DNA of 64,000 bases from DATKMK01 sp035541895. GTDB lineage: Bacteria; Desulfobacterota; Binatia; HRBIN30; JACQVA1. Shown here piece after piece: positions 36,321-44,541 of the stretch. Made by a program: the position numbers and the translations under genes. How positions within the stretch are numbered: position 1 is the stretch's first letter; every line of letters starts with the position of its first letter. The stretch lies in NCBI GenBank assembly GCA_035541895.1, contig DATKMK010000043.1:105315-169314 (forward strand), read 5' to 3'. The notes beneath the pieces were generated by a model. That model was not told where the DNA came from and made no database searches. It saw nothing but the letters and a program-made list of their open reading frames with translations.

Positions 36321-36341
36321 GTCTAACGTCCAAGGTCCAAT
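36321..36341. repeat. Three tandem GTCYAAN heptamers before glcE
   Basis: GTCTAAC, GTCCAAG and GTCCAAT run head to tail; the last unit supplies the first two bases of the glcE ATG. It is a short array with the same 7-nt period as the arrays at 559-628 and 8874-8901. Confidence 0.75.
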
Positions 36342-37638
36342 GCCGAAGATCGAATGGATCGATGAGCTGACGGCGCGGTGTGGCGCGGCGCTGAGCGATG
36401 CCGTCGCGACGTTCCCAATCGCCGGCCGGTCGGCGGCCTGTGTCGTGTCGCCGGCGAGTGTCGCGCAGGTGAGCGAGGTGCTCGCGTTTGCGCACGAACG
36501 CAACCTAGCGGTGATCCCGGTCGGCAACGCGACGCATCTGCACGTTGGCTCGCCGCCGGCGCGCTATGACGTGGCACTGTCCCTACGCAAATTGGCGCGC
36601 ATCGTTGCGCACGAAGCGGCGGACATGACCGTGACGGTCGAGGCCGGTTGCACATTGGATGAACTCAACGCGGCGCTGGCGACGGCGCAGCAGTGGGTGC
36701 CCTTGGATCCGCCATCACCCGACCGCGTCACCGTCGGCGGGCTGATCGCCGCGGATCTCAACGGACCACTGCGCCTCTCGCACGGCAAAGTGCGCGATCT
36801 GTTGATCGGCGTCACCGTGATGCTCGCAGACGGCTCGGTGGTCAAGGGCGGCGGACGCGTGGTCAAGAACGTTGCCGGCTACGATCTATGCAAACTCTTC
36901 ACCGGGTCGCTCGGTACGCTCGGGGTCATCGTTGAGGCGACGTTCAAGGTCCGCCCGCGACCCGAGCAGACACGTGTGTTGTGGATCGGGTCGTCTGATC
37001 CGAGGGCACCGGGTGAATTTGCGCTCGGGCTCCTCGATACGAACATCGCTCCGTTGTTCATCGAATTGCTCAATCGCCATGCAATCGCAGATGCGAGTCG
37101 CTCGGTGACTCTCAGTGGTGCGTCGGCTTTGGCGATCGGTTTCGGCGGGGTCGAGGAGGAGATTACCGCGCAAACCGCGCGACTGACTGAACGATACGGC
37201 CCGGCACTGCACGTAAGCGATCAGCCGGACGTGCTGATGACGTGGCTGCGTGAGTTCCCGCAACGCAATGCCCACAACCTGACGGCGCGTGTCAGCATGC
37301 TGCCGACTGAGTTGATCGGTCTGCTGCCGCGGCTGGAATCCGAAGCGGGCATGCGCGGCGTCGAGGTGGCGTTGGTTGCCCATGTCGGCAACGGGGTCGC
37401 GTGCCTGCGGCTCACGAGCCCGAGCGAGACCGCCGCGGTGTTGTTTTGTGAATGGCTGCGCATCGCGGCACGCGAGCACGGCGGCTGGGTCGTGTTCGAT
37501 TCGCTCCCCGACTCGCTGCAGGGGCGCATCGATCCGTTCGGCAATGCGACGCCGGCCGTATTGCTCATGCGCGGTATCAAGCAGCAGCTCGATCCGCGCG
37601 GCATCCTCAGCCCCGGACGATTCGTCGGTGGAATTTGA
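36340..37638 (+). CDS. glcE: Glycolate oxidase FAD-binding subunit GlcE
   Basis: The 432-residue protein has the same FAD/PCMH fold as GlcD but the shorter, more divergent sequence of GlcE (VSPASVAQVSEVLAFAHERN, VPLDPPSPDRVTVGGLIAADLNGPLRL in the FAD region, then VVKNVAGYDLCKLFTGSLGTLG). It forms the glycolate oxidase complex with GlcD and GlcF. No ribosome-binding site is visible, since a heptamer repeat abuts the ATG; coupling to glcD is possible. The stop overlaps the glcF ATG by one base. Confidence 0.92.
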   Translation: MPKIEWIDELTARCGAALSDAVATFPIAGRSAACVVSPASVAQVSEVLAFAHERNLAVIPVGNATHLHVGSPPARYDVALSLRKLARIVAHEAADMTVTVEAGCTLDELNAALATAQQWVPLDPPSPDRVTVGGLIAADLNGPLRLSHGKVRDLLIGVTVMLADGSVVKGGGRVVKNVAGYDLCKLFTGSLGTLGVIVEATFKVRPRPEQTRVLWIGSSDPRAPGEFALGLLDTNIAPLFIELLNRHAIADASRSVTLSGASALAIGFGGVEEEITAQTARLTERYGPALHVSDQPDVLMTWLREFPQRNAHNLTARVSMLPTELIGLLPRLESEAGMRGVEVALVAHVGNGVACLRLTSPSETAAVLFCEWLRIAAREHGGWVVFDSLPDSLQGRIDPFGNATPAVLLMRGIKQQLDPRGILSPGRFVGGI

Positions 37639-38897
37639 TGGCGACCGAGCCGCAGCGCATCGCACCGTTCGTCGACGAGAGCCGATTTCTCGATTGCGTG
37701 CACTGCGGACTGTGCCTGCAGGCCTGTCCGACCTACGTCGAACTCGGAACCGAGATGGATTCGCCGCGCGGGCGCATTTACCTCATGCGCGCGCTCAACG
37801 ACGGCGCGCTGGCGATGACGCCCGAGGTGGCGCGCCATCTCGACCTCTGTCTCGGCTGCCGTGCGTGCGAGACCGCGTGCCCATCGGGGGTACACTACGG
37901 CGAGCTGATTGAAGGTGCGCGCGAGTTGGTGGAGCGACAACACCGTCGCGGCTGGTTCGATCGTTGGCAACGACGCGCGATCGAGTGGGTGTTTCCGCAT
38001 CCGGCGCGAGTGCGGGCGTTGCTCGCGCCGGTTCGCCTGGCCAGACGAGTGGGCGTGTGGCCGTTGGTGACCAAGCTGGTGCCGCTGGCGGCGATGATTC
38101 CGTCGGAGGGCGACCCGGCGCCACTCCCTGAGATCGCTCCGGCGGAAGGGCCGGAACGCCACCGCGTCGGCGTCGTCCTCGGTTGCGTCGCGCGCGAAAT
38201 GTTCAGCGCCACGAACCATGCGACGGTCCGGGTGTTGGCTCGCAACGGCTGTGCGGTCGTCGCGCCGTCGATGCAGGGCTGTTGTGGGGCATTGTCGCTG
38301 CACAACGGATCACGCGCCGCGGCGCGCGATTTCGCGCGACGGTTGGTCGACGCGTTTCCCGACGATCTCGACGCGATCATCGCCACCGCCGCCGGCTGCG
38401 GCGCACTGCTGCGCGAATACGACGCGCTGCTGAAGGACGATCGCGTCTATGCCCAGCGGGCGCGGCGCTTCCGCGCGAAGGTCCGTGACGTGAGCGAATG
38501 GCTCGCGACGCTGCCGATCGAGCCGCCGCCTGCGGTGGCTCCGATTCGCGTTGCGTACCACGACGCCTGCCATCTCGCGCACGGGCAACAAGTACGCGAA
38601 CAGCCGCGCGCCCTGTTGCGCGCGATCCCGGGCGTCGAGTTGGTCGACCTACCGGAAGCCGAACTGTGCTGTGGCAGCGCCGGCAGTTACAACCTCACCG
38701 AGCGGGCAATGGCGAGTCGGCTGCAAACACGCAAGGTCGACAACATCGTAAGCACGAAAGCCGCCTGTGTAGTCGCCGGCAATCCCGGCTGCATCATGCA
38801 AATCCGCGCCGGCCTCCGCCGTCGGGGCATCGACATCCCGGTGCTGCACCCGGTCGACGTGCTCGACCACGCCTACCGCGGGCTGCCGTTGACTTGA
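37638..38897 (+). CDS. glcF: Glycolate oxidase iron-sulfur subunit GlcF
   Basis: The 419-residue protein carries two 4Fe-4S motifs (Cys20/23/26/30 in CVHCGLCLQACP and Cys71/74/77/81 in CLGCRACETACP). Two CCG domains follow (MQGCCGALSLHNG and ELCCGSAGSYNL), which bind further Fe-S cofactors. It passes electrons from GlcD/E to the quinone pool. The TGATG overlap with glcE fixes the start. Confidence 0.94.
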   Translation: MATEPQRIAPFVDESRFLDCVHCGLCLQACPTYVELGTEMDSPRGRIYLMRALNDGALAMTPEVARHLDLCLGCRACETACPSGVHYGELIEGARELVERQHRRGWFDRWQRRAIEWVFPHPARVRALLAPVRLARRVGVWPLVTKLVPLAAMIPSEGDPAPLPEIAPAEGPERHRVGVVLGCVAREMFSATNHATVRVLARNGCAVVAPSMQGCCGALSLHNGSRAAARDFARRLVDAFPDDLDAIIATAAGCGALLREYDALLKDDRVYAQRARRFRAKVRDVSEWLATLPIEPPPAVAPIRVAYHDACHLAHGQQVREQPRALLRAIPGVELVDLPEAELCCGSAGSYNLTERAMASRLQTRKVDNIVSTKAACVVAGNPGCIMQIRAGLRRRGIDIPVLHPVDVLDHAYRGLPLT

Positions 38898-38989
38898 GAG
38901 CGGAGCGTCTGACCAAGAGCGGTTTAGCGAGGCAATCGCCGGTGCCCCTGGTTCTGGCCGCGACCGATCGATGTTGAAATCGGAGTCGT

Positions 38990-39187
38990 TCATGAACTGT
39001 GCACGGTCGGTTGTCGCTCACCGCGATCAAGCACGCCGCACACGATGAAGAGACCACTGTCCTCGAATATGCTCCCGGCCCGCGCAGCGAGCGCCAGCTC
39101 GATGCGGTCTTCCTCATCGGCGGAACAGGTCGCAGAGACGACCAACGTGACGTGGCCGTCCTCATCCTCGTACCTGGCCGTGCTCAT
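38990..39187 (-). CDS. Small acidic hypothetical protein, 65 aa
   Basis: The frame encodes MSTARYEDEDGHVTLVVSAT at the N-terminus, then an acidic stretch and LFIVCGVLDRGERQPTVHSS at the C-terminus. AAGAAG stands directly before the ATG. The composition is protein-like but I recognise no family. The gene lies immediately beside the truncated transposase, on the opposite strand; it may be cargo or simply the sequence the insertion interrupted. Confidence 0.4.
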   Translation of the reverse strand: MSTARYEDEDGHVTLVVSATCSADEEDRIELALAARAGSIFEDSGLFIVCGVLDRGERQPTVHSS

Positions 39188-39200
39188 CTTCTTGCTCGAT

Positions 39201-39578
39201 CGTGAAACCGGGAAGGTGCACGTCCGCCATCTGAACGACCGCAAGCGGAACACGTTGCAGGCCGAAGTAAAAGCGCACGTCGCGAAGGGCGCGGAAGTGA
39301 CGACCGACGAACTGGCTAGCTACACGGGCTTGGACAAAGAGTATGTCCATCAGTTCGTGAATCACGCGGAAGAATACGTACGCGGCAACGTGCACACGAA
39401 CGGACTCGAAAACTTCTGGTCGCTCTTGAAGCGCGGGCTGAAGGGTACTTACGTTGCGGTGCAGCCGTTCCATCTGTTCCGCTACCTGGACGAACAGGCG
39501 TATCGCTACAACACGCGCAAGCAGAGCGACGCGGACCGCTTCGGCGATATGCTCGAATCGGTACCCTCCTTTGAACCA
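39201..39578 (+). pseudogene. IS1595-type (ISXO2-like) DDE transposase remnant
   Basis: Codons 39201-39578 read like the C-terminal half of an ISXO2-like transposase: NDRKRNTLQAEVKAHVAKGA, then TDELASYTGL, YVRGNVHTNGLENFWSLLKR (catalytic Asp and Glu in these blocks) and YRYNTRK. The N-terminal zinc ribbon and first catalytic Asp are missing, and the frame upstream is unrelated sequence. The 3' end runs into the antisense of the dehydrogenase gene without a normal transposase end. It is therefore truncated at both ends and inactive. No terminal inverted repeats were found. Confidence 0.78.
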
Positions 39579-39586
39579 ATAGAACG

Positions 39587-40819
39587 CTACCGCTCGTACT
39601 CGAACAGCACCTTCACCGCTTTCGACTGCCCTTGATCGTAGCAGGTCATGAACGCCTGCTTGTACGAATCGAGGTGATAGCGATGGGTGATGATCGGGGT
39701 GACGTCGAGGCGCTTGGTGCGAATGAATTCGAAGTACCATTCCATCGCATGCTGGCGGCGGCCGCCGTATTCTTCGATCGCAAAGGCGTTGGAGCCGATG
39801 ATCGACAGCTCTTTGAAATAGAGCGGCGTCCACTCGAACTGCTGCGGCATCTCCACGCCGGTGACGACAATGCGACCGCGCGCGCGGGTGACGCGGACGC
39901 CGACCTCGAGGGTTTCAGCCGTCGCAACCGAGTCGTAGATGACGTCGACGCCGCCGTTGAGCATCGGCTGGCCGTGCCACGGCGTGAGCAGCGCGGCACC
40001 GGTGAACTCGCTGACGGCATCGATGATGCCCTTCGTCGGACGCCACATGATCACACGCTCGGCACCGAAGCCGCGCGCCAACTCGGCTTGGTGATCGAAT
40101 CGCGCGACGGCGCAAATGCGCACGTTCGGATGCAGTAGACGCAGGATGGCGACCGCCAGCAAACCCAGCGTGCCGCAGCCGTAGACAAGCGCGGTACCGC
40201 CATCGACCGGCGGATGATGCAGGATGGCATGCAGCGAGACCGAGAACGGATCCGCCAATACCGCCGCGGCGTCTGGAATGTCCTCGGGGATCGGAATGCA
40301 CTGCGCCTCGTGCGCCGGCACCAGCGGCGCAAAGCCGCCGGTCGCCTGCCGGCTGTTGCCGTGGTGAATGCCGGCGTCGATCGTGCCGCGAGTGAAATTC
40401 TCACACTGCGCGTACTCGCCGCGCGCGCACCACGAACACGGCGGCGTGATCCCGCGCGGCCCGCACGAGAGCCACGGATTCAGCACGACGCGCTCGCCGA
40501 CCTTGCGGGTCTTCACCGCCGGACCGACCCCGTCGATCACGCCGACGACCTCGTGACCGAGCACCTGGGGAAACGACACCAGCGCGGTCATCGGGTTGTT
40601 CAGCCGGCCTTTGAGAAAGACTTGCTTGTAATCGCTGCCGCACAGACCGCAAAGGTTCGTGCGGATCGTCAGCCAATCGGGTGCCGGGAACTGCGGATCC
40701 GGAATCTCCTTCAAGGTCATCGGTGCCAGTGGCCCGACGAAAGCCCGCGAACTCAGCGCCGCCAGAATCCGCGTCGCCGCCAGACGAGGCATGCTGTTCT
40801 CGAACACCAAGGCACGCAT
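39587..40819 (-). CDS. Zinc-dependent alcohol dehydrogenase (MDR family)
   Basis: The 410-residue enzyme has catalytic zinc residues in LCGLCGSDYKQ and LGHEVVGVI, a cysteine-rich structural-zinc loop (PPCSWCARGEYAQCENF) and a Rossmann motif (VYGCGTLGLLAVAIL). It is longer than the usual ~350 residues, with extra sequence at the N-terminus and in the cofactor domain. It probably interconverts an aldehyde and an alcohol. It is the last gene after luxE-luxC-aminotransferase, 40 nt behind, so it may act on the aldehyde made by that complex. Confidence 0.87.
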   Translation of the reverse strand: MRALVFENSMPRLAATRILAALSSRAFVGPLAPMTLKEIPDPQFPAPDWLTIRTNLCGLCGSDYKQVFLKGRLNNPMTALVSFPQVLGHEVVGVIDGVGPAVKTRKVGERVVLNPWLSCGPRGITPPCSWCARGEYAQCENFTRGTIDAGIHHGNSRQATGGFAPLVPAHEAQCIPIPEDIPDAAAVLADPFSVSLHAILHHPPVDGGTALVYGCGTLGLLAVAILRLLHPNVRICAVARFDHQAELARGFGAERVIMWRPTKGIIDAVSEFTGAALLTPWHGQPMLNGGVDVIYDSVATAETLEVGVRVTRARGRIVVTGVEMPQQFEWTPLYFKELSIIGSNAFAIEEYGGRRQHAMEWYFEFIRTKRLDVTPIITHRYHLDSYKQAFMTCYDQGQSKAVKVLFEYER

Positions 40820-40859
40820 GGGCGGCGTATAGCAGCTTCAGGGGCGGGGGGGGTAGAGG

Positions 40860-42086
40860 TTACGGGGTTAGGGAGCCGAGGGATTCGGAAAGCCGTGCGA
40901 GGGCGGACTGCGATTCCTCGTCGGTGATGACCAGGGGCGGGGCGAGGCGGATGACGGTGTCGCGATGCAGTGTCCAGTTGACGATGAGGCCGCGCGCGAA
41001 GCAGGCGCGAGCGAACCGCTGGGTCGCATCGGCGTCGACAAACTCCAGTCCGATGAGTAGACCTTTGCCGCGCACGTCGCGCAAGCGTTCGCCAAGGTGC
41101 TGCGAGAGGTGCGCACGCCACTGCTCGCCCAACTGCGCGGCGCGCGCGGCTAGTTGCTCGCGTACGAGCACGTTCAGCGCTGCAAGTCCGGCGGCGCAGG
41201 ACACCGGGTGGCCGCCGAATGTGGTCACGTGCGCCAGCGGTGGATCGTGTGACAACGTTTCCATCAGCGCGCGCCGACCGATGAATGCGCCCAGCGGCAT
41301 GCCGCCGCCCAGTGCTTTGGCTACCACCAAGATGTCGGGTGTCACCGCCCAATGTTCACACGCGAAGACCCTTCCGCTGCGTCCAAAGCCGGTGATGACT
41401 TCGTCGAAGATCAGCAGCGCCCCGACCTCCGTGCAGCGCCGCCGCAGCGCCGGAAGAAACTCGTCGTGAGGTACACGAACGCCGCCTTCGCCTTGGATCG
41501 GCTCGACGATCACCGCGGCGGTTGAGTTGTCGATTTGCGCAACGGCATTGACGTCGTCGAACGAGAGAAAACGAACATCGGACAGCAGCGGTTCGAACGG
41601 TCGGCGGTACACCGGGTTGCCGCCGACCGACAATGCCCCGAAGGTGTCGCCGTGGAAACTACCGTTGAACGCGATGAACCCGCGTCGCCCGGTGAACTTC
41701 CTCGCCGTCTTCAGGGCCCCTTCGACGGCTTCGGCGCCGCTGTTGGTAAAGAACACGACGTCGAGATCTCCCGGCGTCAGCGCGGCGAGCTGGCGTGCCA
41801 ATTCGACCTGCGGTGCCTGGATCGCCTCGCCGTACACCATGACGTGCAGGTAGCGCGCGGCTTGTTCCTGGACGGCGCGCACGACGTCGGGATGGCAGTG
41901 GCCGACGTTGGCCACGCCGATCCCGGAGAGCAGATCGAGATAGGCTCGCCCGTGCGCATCCCATACGGTCGCGCCCGCCGCGCGCGCGACGACGAGCCCC
42001 AGCGGCTCTGGCGACGTCTGGCACACATGGCGGAAGAACGCGGTGCGCAACGCCTCGTCGCGCATCAGTTCCGGCCTGTCACTCAT
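40860..42086 (-). CDS. Class III aminotransferase
   Basis: The 408-residue PLP enzyme shows TNSGAEAVEGALKTAR, FHGDTFGALS, LLIFDEVITGFGRSG with Asp228, and the PLP lysine Lys257 in AKALGGGMPLGAF. The family includes acetylornithine, 4-aminobutyrate and diamine transaminases, which move amino groups to or from terminal aldehydes. Its start overlaps the luxC stop by 4 nt (ATGA). A plausible role is amination of the aldehyde made by LuxCE, but the direction and substrate are inferred. Confidence 0.9.
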   Translation of the reverse strand: MSDRPELMRDEALRTAFFRHVCQTSPEPLGLVVARAAGATVWDAHGRAYLDLLSGIGVANVGHCHPDVVRAVQEQAARYLHVMVYGEAIQAPQVELARQLAALTPGDLDVVFFTNSGAEAVEGALKTARKFTGRRGFIAFNGSFHGDTFGALSVGGNPVYRRPFEPLLSDVRFLSFDDVNAVAQIDNSTAAVIVEPIQGEGGVRVPHDEFLPALRRRCTEVGALLIFDEVITGFGRSGRVFACEHWAVTPDILVVAKALGGGMPLGAFIGRRALMETLSHDPPLAHVTTFGGHPVSCAAGLAALNVLVREQLAARAAQLGEQWRAHLSQHLGERLRDVRGKGLLIGLEFVDADATQRFARACFARGLIVNWTLHRDTVIRLAPPLVITDEESQSALARLSESLGSLTP

Positions 42087-43348
42087 CGCTCGTCACCCGC
42101 TTGCTGCCCCGTCAGCCACTCCGCCACGCGCGGCCGCCCGCCGGGGCGCCAGCTCAGATCCGGACGCTGCATGTCCCCCAGCGGACACACGCGATGCACG
42201 CCGGCGCGATGGAGCAAGTCTGTCAGCTCGTCGCAGCGGTGCGCGGGCGCACAGAGGCCGACGGCCTCAAGATAGGCACGCGCAGGCGCGAGCAGCGTGA
42301 GCAACTCGCCGAGCGCATCGACCGGTTTGATCCAGATCGTGCGGTTCAACGGCGTCGGAACGAAAACGGCTGACGCGTCGTAGACCACCGTCCAACGGAG
42401 ATCCCCCGGCGACGCAAACACAGTGACTTCTTCGCCGCGGACAGCGCGCCATTCGGCTTCTTGGCGAAAGCCTACAATCGCCGCGTCTTCGTCGCGCGTC
42501 AACCGACGCGGCGACAATTCGTCGGCGAATTTGGCGCTCTGCTCGGCCACTACGGCGGCGAATTGCTCGACGCTCAGCGCGCCGCCGCGCTCGACATAGG
42601 CAAGTTGGGGCGAGAGACACCCCTGCTGATCCCAGAGCGCCACATCGTAGGCCAGTCGATGTGCCACCGCCGCGGCGTCGGCGAGCGCCTCGCACGCAAT
42701 CGCGGCGAAACTGATGCGGTGTCCGTGTCCGATGAAGCGGTTCGGAACCCGTCGAGCGATGTCCGCGATCGTGCGGTCGTCACCCGACGCGACGACGAGG
42801 TCGGCGGCGTCGAACGCGGCCGCCTCGATATCCAAGCGACCGCCCGGCCAGTAGAGCGCCGCCGCGCACGCCGCCAACGATTCATCAACCTGGCGCAGCG
42901 ACTCGATGAAACACGACGGAAACACCTCATCGGCGTGACTCGCCTTGATCAGTGCGGCCGACCGAATGGCGAGCGAGAGAACCAGCGGTGCCGCAGCGAG
43001 TGCGGGAATGTTTCCCGCCACGATGTGCAAGATCAGCCCTGGGCTCGTGAGATGATCGAGGCGTACTCGGCTGCCCAGTTCTCTATCGAGAAGGCGCCCC
43101 ACCGCATCGCCGCGCAACGGGGCCAGCATCAACGGCAACCCGTGCCGGATCATCGCGGGCGAGAAGCCGGTGGCGGCGGGCAATTCGCTTTCGCACCGGC
43201 AGCGGAATTCGGAATCCGGACTGAACCACGCTTCGACCGCGCTGGACAACGCGCCGAGCAGCTCGTCGATCGGGCGTCGACGTAGCCCTTGCTCGCGTGC
43301 GGCGAGCAGTTTCGACGCAACCGACCGGACCTCAGCGGCCGAGAGCAT
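42083..43348 (-). CDS. luxC: LuxC-type acyl-CoA/acyl-enzyme reductase
   Basis: The 421-residue protein is an aldehyde-dehydrogenase-like LuxC (PF05893). It carries HIVAGNIPALAAAPLVLSL for nucleotide contact and the acyl-accepting Cys244 in WDQQGCLSPQLAYVE. LuxC reduces acyl thioesters to fatty aldehydes with NADPH. In luminous bacteria it works with LuxE and LuxD for luciferase; no luxA/B or luxD homolog occurs in the window. It overlaps luxE by 17 nt and the aminotransferase by 4 nt, so all three are one operon. Confidence 0.88.
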   Translation of the reverse strand: MLSAAEVRSVASKLLAAREQGLRRRPIDELLGALSSAVEAWFSPDSEFRCRCESELPAATGFSPAMIRHGLPLMLAPLRGDAVGRLLDRELGSRVRLDHLTSPGLILHIVAGNIPALAAAPLVLSLAIRSAALIKASHADEVFPSCFIESLRQVDESLAACAAALYWPGGRLDIEAAAFDAADLVVASGDDRTIADIARRVPNRFIGHGHRISFAAIACEALADAAAVAHRLAYDVALWDQQGCLSPQLAYVERGGALSVEQFAAVVAEQSAKFADELSPRRLTRDEDAAIVGFRQEAEWRAVRGEEVTVFASPGDLRWTVVYDASAVFVPTPLNRTIWIKPVDALGELLTLLAPARAYLEAVGLCAPAHRCDELTDLLHRAGVHRVCPLGDMQRPDLSWRPGGRPRVAEWLTGQQAGDER

Positions 43349-44423
43349 TGAACGATTCGATGCCGGACCATTCCGCAGCGGTCAGCGAGCAGCCGCGGGC
43401 TTCGGCGCCCGGCATGCGACCATGGATTTCGAAGCCGTCATCGACGAGGCGGCCAACGTCTTCCGTCATCACCGCGAGCGCGGTGCCGGCGTTCGCCAGA
43501 TCGTACAGGCACAGGAGTCCCGGCTCTCCGGCGGGGACATCGGTAAGCGTCGCCGGATCGAGCACACGCACGCGCGTCCAGGGTGGACCGACCAGATGGC
43601 GGTGAACGAAGTTGCCGGCGACACGGGCGGCAATCACGTTCTCGTAAAACTGCGACGACAGCTCGGCCATGCCGTACTCATTGACGCAAAAGTATCCGGG
43701 GATGGCGAAGTGGGTCCAGATCGCTTGCCGCAGCCCCTTGCGAGACAGGTGGCGGGGCGCGGCCTTGCTGCCGCCGGTGTCCACGAGACGGGCGCCATGC
43801 GGTAAGCGGAACTGGCGTCGATGTGCGGAGCAATAGTCGAGTAGATGCAGCAAGGCCGCGGTGGTGGTCATCAGGCACAGCGGTGCGCCGGTCTGCTCAC
43901 TTGCCTGCAGCATTGCGACGCAGCGGTCAAAGTCGATCCCACCCGGCGACACCGCGTGGCTGCTGTCGGCGGTACCCATCGTTGCGATGGCCCAAGTGAT
44001 CATTTGGGACAGCGACGAGTCAGGCGCATCCGTCGAGGATGCAATGAGCGAAAGAATCGGCATGCGGTCGACGTCGGGGAAGACGAACCGGCGCAAGCCG
44101 GTGCAAGCGGATGCGTGGTACAGGCGCAGATCAGGCACGGCATGGCGGCCCCGGCGCTCGCTCCCGTGGGTTGTGCCGGTGGTCAGAAACACACGTTCGG
44201 GCTGAGCGCAGCACAACTCGTCGTCTTTGAAGGCGAGCACCGGCACTGGGGGAATGTCGCGCCATGAGCGAACGGACGCCGGCGTGCGCCCGCGCCGCTC
44301 GCAATAGCGGCGATAGAGGGTGATCCGTTCGAACTGATGCGTGAACACCTCGATCGCCAGGTCGTCGAACGAGCCGGCGCCGGCTCGGATGTACCGCAGC
44401 ACGGTGTCGTGGATCGGATGCAC
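43332..44423 (-). CDS. luxE: LuxE-type acyl-protein synthetase
   Basis: The 363-residue protein belongs to the LuxE/PaaK-like adenylate-forming group. Visible parts are SGT-like TTGTTHGSERRG for phosphate binding, CVNEYGMAELSSQFYEN (the AMP motif) and the C-terminal GRMPGAEARGCSL with Cys345 as the likely acyl-carrying thiol. It activates a carboxylic acid and hands it to LuxC. The GTG at 44423 directly follows an in-frame stop, so it is the furthest possible start. It is divergent from the LamG-like gene. Confidence 0.86.
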   Translation of the reverse strand: MHPIHDTVLRYIRAGAGSFDDLAIEVFTHQFERITLYRRYCERRGRTPASVRSWRDIPPVPVLAFKDDELCCAQPERVFLTTGTTHGSERRGRHAVPDLRLYHASACTGLRRFVFPDVDRMPILSLIASSTDAPDSSLSQMITWAIATMGTADSSHAVSPGGIDFDRCVAMLQASEQTGAPLCLMTTTAALLHLLDYCSAHRRQFRLPHGARLVDTGGSKAAPRHLSRKGLRQAIWTHFAIPGYFCVNEYGMAELSSQFYENVIAARVAGNFVHRHLVGPPWTRVRVLDPATLTDVPAGEPGLLCLYDLANAGTALAVMTEDVGRLVDDGFEIHGRMPGAEARGCSLTAAEWSGIESFNALGR

Positions 44424-44541
44424 TCAAGCGACGATAGCATCGCGGCATGGGCTCGCAAACCATGGGTGCCTGTGTGTATGCTGGTGTTGACAGTCCCATC
44501 CAGGCATATCACCATCGCAGTGGAACTGTGACGCAGGGACT

